A DNA stretch of 7,864 nt. Origin: Thermohalobaculum sp039187815 (GTDB lineage: Bacteria; Pseudomonadota; Alphaproteobacteria; Rhodobacterales; Rhodobacteraceae). The stretch is from the NCBI GenBank assembly GCA_039187815.1, contig JBCCZI010000160.1:1-7864 (forward strand), read 5' to 3'. Under the pieces are notes generated by a model, which saw nothing but the letters and a program-made list of their open reading frames with translations, did no database searches and was not told the origin of the DNA. A program made the position numbers and the translations under genes. Of the stretch, positions 1 to 6,318 are shown piece by piece (positions within the stretch are counted from its first letter, which is position 1; the number at the start of each line of letters is the position of its first letter).

Positions 1-823
1 GCGGCAGAATGACATGCTTGCCGACCAAGTGCTGATAGCGCGGGTCGTCCGGGTGGACGGCGACACCGGTGTCGCCCAGCATCGTCTCGGGCCGCGTGGT
101 GGCAACCGTGACATAGGCGCGGGTCTCGAAGGCTGTCGGAGTGCCGTCCTCGTCCCACGCGATGGGCGCCTGGTAGGTCTCGCCCCCCTCAAGCGCATAG
201 CGGAAATGCCAAAGCTTGCCGCCATCCTTTTTGGGGCGGATTTCGACCTGCTCGACCTCGAGATCGCTGATCGCCGTCTCGAAATGCGGGTCCCAGTTCA
301 CCAGGCGCTTGTCGCGATAGATCAGGCCTTTGTTGAAAAGCTCGACAAAGACCTTCAGGACCGCCTTCGAGAGCCCCTCATCCATGGTGAAACGGGTGCG
401 CGACCAGTCACAGGAAGCGCCAAGCCGCTTGAGCTGGCCCAGGATCACGCCCTCGCTTTCGGCCTTTTGCTGCCAGACCCGCTCGACAAAGGCCGCGCGG
501 CCCATATCCCGGCGGCTGATATTGCCCTCGGTGGCCAGCTTGCGCTCAACGACCATCTGCGTCGCAATGCCCGCATGGTCGGTGCCCGGCTGCCACAACG
601 TGTCGAAGCCGCGCATGCGATGCCAGCGGACAAGAATATCCTGCAGCGTGTTGTTCAGCGCGTGCCCCATATGGAGGGAGCCCGTCACGTTGGGCGGCGG
701 GATCACGATGCAGAAAGTCTCGGCCCCCTCGGCCGCACCAGCGCCGGCGACGAAACAGCCAGCCTCCTCCCAGTCCGCATAGATCCGCGGCTCGGCCTCG
801 GCCGCATCAAAGGTTTTGTCCAT
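1..823 (-). CDS. valS: Valyl-tRNA synthetase, N-terminal part (continues off the left edge)
   Basis: Class I aminoacyl-tRNA synthetase that charges tRNA-Val in the cytoplasm. The first 274 residues are visible. The ATP-binding HIGH-type motif is PPPNVTGSLHMGHA at about residues 42-55, followed by the conserved WQPGTDHAGIATQ stretch near 77-89. The editing (CP1) domain begins later and carries the family block ATRPETMLGDTGVAVHPDD, in which mischarged threonine is normally hydrolysed. The full protein is usually near 900-1000 residues, so about 70% lies outside the window. The ATG at 823-821 is preceded by GGGAG (complement at about 832-836) at good spacing, and residues 1-30 resemble other alphaproteobacterial ValRS N-termini, which supports this start. 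No frameshift is seen. It is the last visible gene of a minus-strand block, 122 nt after the PopZ-like gene; that gap shows no clear T-box. The assignment is secure. Confidence 0.97.
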   Translation of the reverse strand, partial: MDKTFDAAEAEPRIYADWEEAGCFVAGAGAAEGAETFCIVIPPPNVTGSLHMGHALNNTLQDILVRWHRMRGFDTLWQPGTDHAGIATQMVVERKLATEGNISRRDMGRAAFVERVWQQKAESEGVILGQLKRLGASCDWSRTRFTMDEGLSKAVLKVFVELFNKGLIYRDKRLVNWDPHFETAISDLEVEQVEIRPKKDGGKLWHFRYALEGGETYQAPIAWDEDGTPTAFETRAYVTVATTRPETMLGDTGVAVHPDDPRYQHLVGKHVILP

Positions 824-892
824 GGTCTCGGCTCCCAGGCGGGGTTCGGTCGCGAGGGGGTGTAGCGCGCAAAACGCGACGCGAAAAGGCCC

Positions 893-907
893 CCGCGTAA
901 ACCGCGG
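893..907 (-). terminator. Weak hairpin between the PopZ-like gene and valS
   Basis: A 5-bp GC-only stem (CCGCG/CGCGG) with a 5-nt loop lies in the 122-nt gap. Read on the minus strand it is followed five bases later by TTTT (complement 884-887). The stem is short and the T run is short and displaced, so this is at best a weak terminator or attenuator. If real, it would partly separate valS transcription from the tolC block. Confidence 0.22.
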
Positions 908-945
908 CGGCGGGCGAAGGCGGGTTTATCGGTCGTGAGGCGGGG

Positions 946-1536
946 TCAGTCTCGCTCGCGCAGCAGGCGAGAGACTTCGGCCTGAATCAACGACTGCACA
1001 TTGCGCGAGATGTTCATCCCCGTCTCGCCCATCAATTCGTCGCGGACGACTTGGCGCATGGCCTCATCGCCGCCGCGGGCGTTCAACTCCTCACGCACGA
1101 TGCGGCGGATCATGTCCTCGAGTGCGGCTTCGTCGATCACGACGGCCTCGTCATCCTCGGGGTCATCGGCGCGCGGCGGAGGCGGTGGAGTCGCGCTGGC
1201 ACGCGGCAGTTCCATGGGATCTGCGGGGCGCGGCGGCTCTGGCTTGGGGGGCAGGCTGGGCTCCCGCGGCTCGCGCCCGGCCCCAGAGAGCGGATTGTCG
1301 TCGGTGAGCTTGCTGAAATCGACGCGCATGTTCGGGGTCAAGGGCAACGCGCTGTCATCCTCGGCTGCATCGGCCCCGGCGCGGCCTTGGCCAATGGGGG
1401 TGCCGAGAGCCATAGGCTGATCCTCCGCCCCGTCCGGCACGGCGCCATCGGCACCGTCTTTCTTATCCGATCCGATAATGCGCCGAATGGACGACAGCAC
1501 GTCGTCCATAGACTTCCTGTTTCCGCCACTGCTCAT
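946..1536 (-). CDS. DUF2497/PopZ-like small acidic protein
   Basis: A 196-residue protein of uncertain function. Residues 8-22 (KSMDDVLSSIRRIIG) match the short N-terminal helix typical of DUF2497/PopZ proteins. The middle (about 25-135) is low-complexity, rich in Pro, Asp, Glu and Ala, with a PPPPPR run near 117-122, and is probably disordered. The C-terminus (about 136-196) is charged and helical (EDMIRRIVREEL, then MRQVVRDELMGE and SLIQAEVSRLLRERD). In Caulobacter, PopZ has this short helix - disordered linker - helical oligomerisation tail plan and organises the cell pole; whether this protein does so is inference. An upstream in-frame ATG at 1719 would add 61 residues that overlap tolC and look non-native. 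The ATG at 1536 has AGGA about 9 nt upstream and begins the conserved part. It lies 55 nt downstream of tolC, probably in the same transcript. Confidence 0.8.
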   Translation of the reverse strand: MSSGGNRKSMDDVLSSIRRIIGSDKKDGADGAVPDGAEDQPMALGTPIGQGRAGADAAEDDSALPLTPNMRVDFSKLTDDNPLSGAGREPREPSLPPKPEPPRPADPMELPRASATPPPPPRADDPEDDEAVVIDEAALEDMIRRIVREELNARGGDEAMRQVVRDELMGETGMNISRNVQSLIQAEVSRLLRERD

Positions 1537-1591
1537 GGTTCTGATCCTGCTCTTTCGAATTCCTGGCGTCGGTGGAGGATTATTCCACAGA

Positions 1592-2971
1592 TCAGGGGCG
1601 ATAGGAAAGTGACCAGACCGTATCGTCGCTCGGATCATAGCCAAAGTTGCGGTTTCGCACGCTGTCATAATAGCGCCCGGCGGGCGGCGGCTCCCCAATA
1701 TCGAGCCCGAGATGATCAATTGTCAGCAAACCGAGTGAAGCCAGGACCTGATAGGCCGCAACGTACTCATCGCGCTGAGCGCTGATCAGGCTGGCGCGTG
1801 CATCGAGCACCTCTTCTTCGGCATCGAGCACATCGAGCGTGGTCCGCGCGCCAACCTTGGCCTCTTCGGTCACACCCTCGAAGGCCAGCTGAGCTGCGCG
1901 GACCTCGAGCCGGCCGGCGCGGATCGAGGCCCGTGCCACCTCTAGGTTCGACCAGGAAATGCGGGTGTTGCGGATGGCGTCCCGAACCGCGGTGATGATC
2001 GAGGCCTCCGCGTTCTCTACCAAGGCCTGGGCCTGGCGGACCGCGGAATAGTTCGCCCCGCCCGAATAGAACGGGATCGTAACGTTGACGCCGACCGAGG
2101 CGCTTTGCTGCCCCTCGAACCCGTCGTCGAGCGTGTCGAGCTGGCTGAGCGTGCCTGTCAACGTGACCTGGGGCAAGAGTGCACCGATCGCGGCCCGCAC
2201 ATCGAGGCCCGAGGCATCGCGGTTGACCCGCGCGGCCTGTAGGTTCGGCTCGCTCCGCACCGCCATCTGCACGGCGGCATCGAGGGTCGAGGGCAGCTCG
2301 GGCAAAGGCGGCGGCGGTGCGAGCGGGCCCGGGGGCCGCCCCACCGCTTCGGCAAAGTTCTCACGGCTGATCTCGAGCTGCCCGCTGGTGGCCGCGAGGT
2401 TGCTGCGCGCGCCGGCAAGGGCAGCCCGCGCCTGCTCCACATCCGTTCGGGTGACCTCGCCAACCTCAAAGCGTTCCTGCGCCGCCCGCAGCTGCTCCGA
2501 GAGCACGCGCACGTTGTTGTTCGCGACATCCAGCAGGAAGCCATCGCGGCGCACATCCAAAAAGGCGGTCAGCGCGTCGAGCAGCACGGTCTGCTCGGTG
2601 GCGATCAGCACCACCTCTTCGACGACGATCCGCTGCTCGGCGGCCTCGGTCGCGTTCTCGACCTGCCCCCCGGTGTAGAGCGGCTGCGAGGCGGTCAGCG
2701 ACAGCGTGGTCGGGAAAACTGCATTATCGGCATCCTGCGCCTCGGCCTCGAGCCCAAAGGTGCCCGTCACGTTCAATCGACCGGCCGCGCGCGCCTGCAC
2801 CGCCAATTCCGAGGCCGATTTGATATTGGCCCGCTGCGCCGTGATGTCCGGGCTGTTGAGATAGGCCTCGACCATCACATCGGCGAGGCTTTCCGCCCCC
2901 CATGCCGGTTTGGCCAGCGTCAGCGCCAGCAACGAGACAGCTGCTGCCGCCCGGAACCCAAAGCCTGTCAT
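1592..2971 (-). CDS. tolC: TolC-family outer membrane efflux/secretion channel
   Basis: A 459-residue outer membrane factor forming the trimeric channel-tunnel used by type I secretion and RND efflux systems. Residues 1-25 form a Sec signal peptide (basic start, AAAAVSLLALTLA core, cleavage near PAWG/AES). Two structural repeats are visible: the first strand region has QPLYTGGQ (97-103) followed by helical sequence with RFEVGEVTRTDVEQARAAL (168-185); the second has IPFYSGGA (299-306) with AKVGARTTLDVLDAEEEVLDA (371-391). A Pro-rich linker (213-228) joins the halves. Length and internal duplication fit the family. The ATG at 2971 is preceded by GAGGGG at about 6 nt and begins the signal peptide; the upstream ATG at 3070 would overlap the pcm-like gene and spoil the signal peptide. 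It starts 40 nt after the methyltransferase-like gene. Its partner transporter is not in the window, as is usual for a shared TolC. Confidence 0.95.
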   Translation of the reverse strand: MTGFGFRAAAAVSLLALTLAKPAWGAESLADVMVEAYLNSPDITAQRANIKSASELAVQARAAGRLNVTGTFGLEAEAQDADNAVFPTTLSLTASQPLYTGGQVENATEAAEQRIVVEEVVLIATEQTVLLDALTAFLDVRRDGFLLDVANNNVRVLSEQLRAAQERFEVGEVTRTDVEQARAALAGARSNLAATSGQLEISRENFAEAVGRPPGPLAPPPPLPELPSTLDAAVQMAVRSEPNLQAARVNRDASGLDVRAAIGALLPQVTLTGTLSQLDTLDDGFEGQQSASVGVNVTIPFYSGGANYSAVRQAQALVENAEASIITAVRDAIRNTRISWSNLEVARASIRAGRLEVRAAQLAFEGVTEEAKVGARTTLDVLDAEEEVLDARASLISAQRDEYVAAYQVLASLGLLTIDHLGLDIGEPPPAGRYYDSVRNRNFGYDPSDDTVWSLSYRP

Positions 2972-3011
2972 GCTGCCCCTCACGCCTCGATCTGCCGTCG
3001 TTCGTCCCGTC

Positions 3012-3665
3012 TCAGAAGCTGAAGTCCGCCGGCCGCGAAAATCCGTCAAGCACCGGCGCTGCAGCATCAAACACGTATCGCTCGGAGAGCGCAGACCCGC
3101 TGCGCGTCATCACGCGGCATTGCGATCGGCCGTCGCCCGCAAAGATCGCAACGAGCCGTCCGCCGTCACGGAGCTGGTCGGTCAGCGTCTCGGGCAGCGT
3201 CTCGACCGCGCCATTGACAAAGATCACATCAAAGGGCGCATGCGCCGCATCGCCCTCGACCGCAAGCCCTTGGCTGACCACCGCGTTGTCGACCTCGAGA
3301 TGGGCGAGGCTCTGCTGAGCCTGGCTCGCCAGACCCGCATCGGGTTCGATCGCGATCACAGCCTCGGCCATGCGGGCGATCAGGGCGGTTGAATATCCCG
3401 TGCCGGGCGCGATCTCCAGCACCAGATCGCCGTTGCTGATGGCCGCCGCCTCGAGCATCTTGGCCAGAACCCGCGGCTCAAGCAGCACACGCCCCGCCGC
3501 AACCTCGATCTCGACCCCGGCATAGGCGACCGCGCGCTTGGTCCGAGGCACGAACTGCTCGCGCGGCGCCCACAGAAATGCGTCGATGATCGGGTAGCGG
3601 GTGACGTCAGAGGGACGGATCTGGCAATCCACCATGGCCGTGCGCGCCGTCTCCGTCTGCGTCAT
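3012..3665 (-). CDS. Protein-L-isoaspartate O-methyltransferase family protein
   Basis: A 217-residue class I SAM-dependent methyltransferase of the PCMT family. The SAM-binding motif I is VLEIAPGTGYSTALIA (82-97), followed by an acidic residue at the end of strand 2 (IAIEPDAG, 105-111), FDVIFVNGAVE (145-155) and LRDGGRLVAIF (165-175). N-terminal MVDCQIRP (11-18) and FVP (38-40) are also typical. The active-site loop of classical PCMT, with its ISQP tetrad, is not seen; residues 56-70 read AAGRVLLEPRVLAKM instead. Isoaspartate repair activity is therefore uncertain and I give no pcm symbol. The ATG at 3665 is chosen because the conserved N-terminus begins here; the longer frame to 3791 has no family similarity. 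The ribosome binding site is weak. It is the first gene of the minus-strand block and sits directly upstream of tolC, as in many Rhodobacteraceae. The 159-nt gap to the tRNA fragment must hold its promoter; I could not pick convincing -35/-10 boxes. Confidence 0.9.
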   Translation of the reverse strand: MTQTETARTAMVDCQIRPSDVTRYPIIDAFLWAPREQFVPRTKRAVAYAGVEIEVAAGRVLLEPRVLAKMLEAAAISNGDLVLEIAPGTGYSTALIARMAEAVIAIEPDAGLASQAQQSLAHLEVDNAVVSQGLAVEGDAAHAPFDVIFVNGAVETLPETLTDQLRDGGRLVAIFAGDGRSQCRVMTRSGSALSERYVFDAAAPVLDGFSRPADFSF

Positions 3666-3824
3666 CGCTCTGACCCGTCTTTGATTTCGCTCCCAAAGGC
3701 TTGCCACAAAGCCCGAAGCCGCGCAACTGAGCACGTGGCCGCTGGCCCTCACTGTGACGGCACTGGAGTCGGCGCCCGGGGTGCTTGCCAAACGCCAATG
3801 GCCGGATTAAGCGCACCTGCTCCG

Positions 3825-3864
3825 GGCGACGTGGCGGAGTGGTTTCGCCACGGATTGCAAATCC
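3825..3864 (+). pseudogene. tRNA-Cys 5' fragment (acceptor strand, D arm, anticodon loop)
   Basis: These 40 nt match the first 40 nt of the complete tRNA-Cys at 6232 at 36 positions, differing at fragment positions 21, 25, 26 and 31. They include the acceptor 5' strand GGCGACG, a D stem (GCG/CGC) and a TTGCAAA anticodon loop with the GCA anticodon. Similarity stops after TCC, within the 3' side of the anticodon stem: the next bases (AGCC) no longer pair with the 5' side. There is no T arm and no acceptor 3' strand, so this is not a working tRNA. It is either the original native 5' half displaced by an integration or a partial duplication. The sequence upstream (TTGCCA at 3785, AT-richer stretch at 3805-3810) could be a relic of its promoter. 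Confidence 0.85.
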
Positions 3865-4169
3865 AGCCAAAACACACCCAGAGTCAAGCGCATCCCCGAA
3901 AATCGTTACCCGGACGCATCGAGTGCATCTGGTGAAATTGGTAACGGAAAATCCAAGCATCAAGATTGGATTGAGCGCGAAACTGGCATGTCGCCGCACG
4001 AGCGGGCGCAGCTATCGTCAGGCGCATTCGATCTGTTGTTGGCTGACGCAAGTGTGCGCAGCGCCCAGCGCCCTGCGAAGCGCCGACTTCTCTTTGAACG
4101 GCAAGCCCTTCCCGCAGGTGCACAATCGCGGTTTCTAAGTTGGGCGATTGTTCAATTCGAGGACGCCAT
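3865..4169 (+). other. About 300 nt with no recognisable gene
   Basis: Between the tRNA fragment and the first recognisable transposase sequence I see no protein family in any frame. The open frames here (for example 3988-4278 plus, 3884-4123 minus) lack a convincing start and family motifs. Local composition from about 3860 to 3990 is lower in GC than the surrounding genes, consistent with foreign or decayed sequence. No orfA of an IS3 element was recognised, although one would be expected just upstream of the orfB remnant. Confidence 0.5.
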
Positions 4170-4974
4170 CAGGTTGCGGCTTGCGCTGTACGCCTGCCGC
4201 GAGCCCGGCTGCGCGCAGTCCCCCACACAGCCGAGCGCGCCGCCAGGCGTACGGAGTTGGTGGAGAAGATCCGGGTGATCTTCGAAGTGAGCCAGGCGCC
4301 GTTATGGAGCGCCCCGAATACACGCAGAGGTACGCGATCGGGGCCCTCGCCTCGCGAAGCGGTGGTGGCCAAGCTGATGCAGGAGAACGGCCTTCGTCCA
4401 CCGCGCAGAAAGCGCAAGGTACCGATGAAAACCGACAGCCGGCATTCCCATGCGATCGCGCCGACCCTTCTCGAGCGCAACGCCGAGGCTGCCGCGCCCT
4501 ACACTGTCTGGCTCGCCGACATCTCTTACATCCCAACCGGCGAGGGTTGGCTCTCTCGCCGCGATCAAAGACCCGGCCACAATGGAAATCGTAGGCCCTC
4601 TCTCGGCGATCGCAAGCGATCGCCCGTCGGGCAACGGGTCGATGTCGGAACGCCTCCAGAGCACGCTTTGCGATGACGCTCTGAGGATGGGGATCCGGAA
4701 CCGGCGCGCGCCAAGAGACCTGATCCACCACAGCGATCGCGGCGTGCACTGTGCCTGCGGCGACGACCGCAAGCTGCTCGCGCTCCGAGGGATTACGGCC
4801 TCGATGAGCCGCAAGAGCAACTGTCTCGACAACGCCCCGATGATTCACGCTCCGCGCGCGCCGCTTCGCGACGACATCGAGATCCTCTACAACCGCCGGC
4901 GCCGAAACTCGACCATCGGCGACCGGGTACCAGCCCTAGCGAGGACGGACATGGTCACAGCATGGGCTGCATAG
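4170..4974 (+). pseudogene. IS3-family transposase (OrfB, DDE/rve domain) remnant with frameshifts
   Basis: Decayed integrase-type transposase of an IS3-family insertion sequence, readable only by switching frames. Segment 1 holds RTELVEKIRVIFEVSQ (to about 4300). Segment 2, shifted by one base, holds YGAPRIHAEVRDRG (from 4303). Segment 3, back in the first frame, holds VVAKLMQENGLRPPRRKRK, TDSRHSHAIAPTLLERN and VWLADISYIPTGEGWL (to about 4552). Segment 4, after an apparent 2-nt loss at about 4552, holds LAAIKDPATMEIVG, LIHHSDRGV, RGITASMSRKSNCLDNAPM and ILYNRRRRNSTIGDR, with a TAG at 4972-4974. The first two catalytic Asp residues survive (WLADIS and HHSDRG). The Glu expected just after DNAPM is gone, together with roughly 30 codons. 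About 14 extra residues follow EIVG. No terminal inverted repeats or orfA were recognised. It cannot make an active transposase. Confidence 0.9.
4605..4624. repeat. Perfect 9-bp inverted repeat with a 2-nt spacer
   Basis: Two copies of the palindromic octamer GCGATCGC (4606-4613 and 4616-4623), each flanked by one extra base, form GGCGATCGC-AA-GCGATCGCC. It sits inside the roughly 14-residue stretch of the transposase remnant that family members lack. It could be a scar of an excised element, a recombination or protein-binding site, or chance in GC-rich DNA. Confidence 0.6.
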
Positions 4975-5056
4975 ATGAAGAACGCTCTGGTCTGCCAAAA
5001 GGGAGCAAGGTCACGGTGCGGACAGCTGGCAGTTCGGACGCGCACAAGAGGCACGG

Positions 5057-5989
5057 ATGGACTGGATTCTGGCGACTTGGAGCTGTGATCGGAGACGCCA
5101 TCCCGGCCAGCGCGGCTCCTGGATGGCGCGGGAGCAGAGCCCGATCGGTTCGCGGATCGCGTGGCCGGTCCTGACTGTCAAGCGAACACTGCGAACTGCG
5201 TACGAGACCGCGCCTTCTGAGCTTCGGATGCTGGCCCGACGGACCAGCGCACGCGACTTTCGCGCCAAGCATCGGCCCATGCTCGGCGAAGCGCCGACCC
5301 TCGAAAAGATCGCTGAGGGCGGGGAGTTCCGCCATGGCGCCATAGCGGAGGCAGCTGAGACCTATTCAGTCGAGACATTCGGCCGGATCATTTCGATTTC
5401 GAGGCAGGCATTCGTCAACGACGATATCGGCGCGTTCACGGACCTCTCGCGCCGGCTCGGCGTTGTGGCGCGCAGTTTCGAGAACGCGCAAGTCGTCGCA
5501 AAGTTGGTGGCGAACCCGGCCATGAGCGACGGCGCAACGCGGTTCGATGAGACGGCGCACGACAACGCCAAGGCTGCCGGTGGCAGCCTGGACGCGGACC
5601 TCGCCGCCGCCCGGCCCGCCATGCGTCGGCAGACCGGCCTCTCCGCCGATCTGATCGACGTCACCCCCCGCTACGTGCTGGTCCCGCCCGACCTCGAGAC
5701 CAACATGCAGAAGAAGTTGACGGCAATTCAGGCGCAGGCCACCGAGAACGCAAACCCCTTCTCTGCCCTCACACTGCTGGTCGAGCCCGGCCTCTCGGCG
5801 GCGGCGCAATGGTATGTCGCGGCTGATCCGGCGACCATCGACAGCCTCGAGTACGCCTATCTTGAGGGCGCCCCTGGGCCGCAGATCGAGAGCCGGGCGG
5901 GTTTCGAAGTCGGCGGCATTCAGATCTGCGTTCGGCTCGATTTCGGCTGTGGCTGGGTCGACCATCACCGCTGGTTCCGTGTCGGCTGA
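5057..5989 (+). pseudogene. Phage major capsid protein, C-terminal half (gpT-like; protease-capsid fusion family)
   Basis: The open frame has 310 codons, but family similarity starts only at about residue 43 (nt 5183, RTLRTAYETAPSELRML). From there it follows the major capsid region of phage proteins that are often fused to a prohead protease: DFRAKHRPMLGEAPTLEKI, ETFGRIISISRQAFVNDDIGAFTDLSRRLG, AMRRQTGLS, IDVTPRYVLVPPDLET, NPFSALTLLVEPGLSA, AQWYVAADPATIDSLEYAYLEGAPGPQIESRAGFEVGGIQICVRLDFG and a natural stop. Full fusion proteins are around 600-700 residues. The protease part and the start of the capsid domain are missing, and residues 1-42 look unrelated to the family, so the ATG at 5057 is probably not a true start. 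The upstream break lies close to the IS3 remnant at 4974, so IS insertion and deletion may have removed the 5' part together with the portal and terminase genes. Codon use is GC-rich, like the host. Confidence 0.85.
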
Positions 5990-6165
5990 TGGCGATCGGG
6001 GTCACCGAGCTCGAAACCATGCGGGACGCGCTGATCCGCGCCTGCGCGTCTGGTGCGCGGGCCGTCGAGGTGGATGGTCGGCGCATGGGGGCGAGGCAAG
6101 GCGGCGCATGCGAGCGCTTCAAGCACGGGCAAAGCGGCCATGAACAGAACGAGACCAGAACATAA
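5989..6165 (+). CDS. gpW-like phage head-tail joining protein, probably truncated or frameshifted
   Basis: A 58-codon frame whose ATG shares one base with the TGA of the capsid gene (TGATG), the translational coupling typical of phage morphogenesis operons. The first 32 residues, with TELETMRDALIRACASGARAVEVDGRRM, resemble short phage head-tail joining proteins (gpW type), which have an N-terminal helix followed by a V-x-DGR strand turn. After GRRM the sequence loses the expected tyrosine and E-M-x-x-A-L-x-x-LE helix. A different frame over about 6075-6143 reads RSAHGGEARRRMRALQARA, which looks more like that helix, so a frameshift after residue 33 is likely. If whole, it would plug the head at the portal. 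The family call rests on memory of short, variable sequences. Confidence 0.5.
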   Translation: MAIGVTELETMRDALIRACASGARAVEVDGRRMGARQGGACERFKHGQSGHEQNETRT

Positions 6166-6190
6166 ACCTGATTACGCGGGTGATAACTCC

Positions 6191-6217
6191 TTGACGGACC
6201 AACCGCTAAAATCTAGT
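6191..6217 (+). promoter_or_regulatory. Candidate sigma-70 type promoter for tRNA-Cys
   Basis: TTGACG (6191-6196) is a good -35 box. TCTAGT (6212-6217), 15 nt further on, is a modest -10 and lies 14 nt before the tRNA. The TAAAAT at 6207 is closer to the -10 consensus but only 10 nt from the -35. If the 5' half of this tRNA came with a mobile element, this promoter did too. Confidence 0.4.
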
Positions 6218-6231
6218 GAGGGCGGGCATTT

Positions 6232-6305
6232 GGCGACGTGGCGGAGTGGTTACGCAGCGGACTGCAAATCCGTGTACGCCGGTTCGATTCCGGCCGTCGC
6301 CTCCA
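6232..6305 (+). tRNA. tRNA-Cys (anticodon GCA), complete, CCA encoded
   Basis: A 74-nt cloverleaf. The acceptor stem GGCGACG/CGTCGCC pairs perfectly over 7 bp. The D arm pairs GCG/CGC around GAGTGGTTA. The anticodon arm is GCGGA/TCCGT with loop CTGCAAA, giving anticodon GCA (Cys). The T arm is GCCGG/CCGGC with loop TTCGATT. The discriminator is T, as required for cysteine tRNAs, and CCA is encoded at 6303-6305. It should be functional, and because alphaproteobacteria usually carry a single tRNA-Cys it is probably the essential copy. It is flanked by phage debris on the 5' side and by an integrase 13 nt beyond its 3' end on the opposite strand. Confidence 0.95.
6281..6305 (+). other. Probable attachment site (att) at the 3' end of tRNA-Cys
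   Basis: The T arm and acceptor 3' strand of tRNA-Cys directly adjoin the 3' end of an integrase gene pointing at it, the usual arrangement where an integrated element has regenerated the tRNA 3' end. No second copy of this segment occurs in the window; the far-end repeat would lie beyond the right edge. The exact core cannot be fixed from one end. Confidence 0.45.
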
Positions 6306-6318
6306 GGACTTAGCATAT

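Noticed and set aside
14..865. Long plus-strand open frame of 283 codons over valS
   Set aside because: It is antisense to clear ValRS coding sequence with the HIGH motif. Long antisense frames are expected from GC-rich third codon positions.
1572..1588. GTGGA/TCCAC hairpin between tolC and the PopZ-like gene
   Set aside because: Only 5 bp with a 7-nt loop and no T run, so not supported as a terminator or attenuator.
1051..1785. Plus-strand frame of 244 codons over the PopZ-like and tolC genes
   Set aside because: Low-complexity translation antisense to two supported genes, with no family motifs.
3785..4138. Plus-strand frame of 117 codons running through the tRNA fragment
   Set aside because: It begins before and reads across the tRNA-derived sequence and shows no protein family features.
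5366..5968. Minus-strand frame of 200 codons over the capsid fragment
   Set aside because: Antisense to a sequence with strong capsid family similarity; a composition shadow.
5183..5989. Capsid as part of a Rhodobacter-type gene transfer agent cluster
   Set aside because: The sequence resembles the gpT-like, protease-fused capsid family rather than the HK97-like GTA capsid, and no other GTA genes are adjacent.
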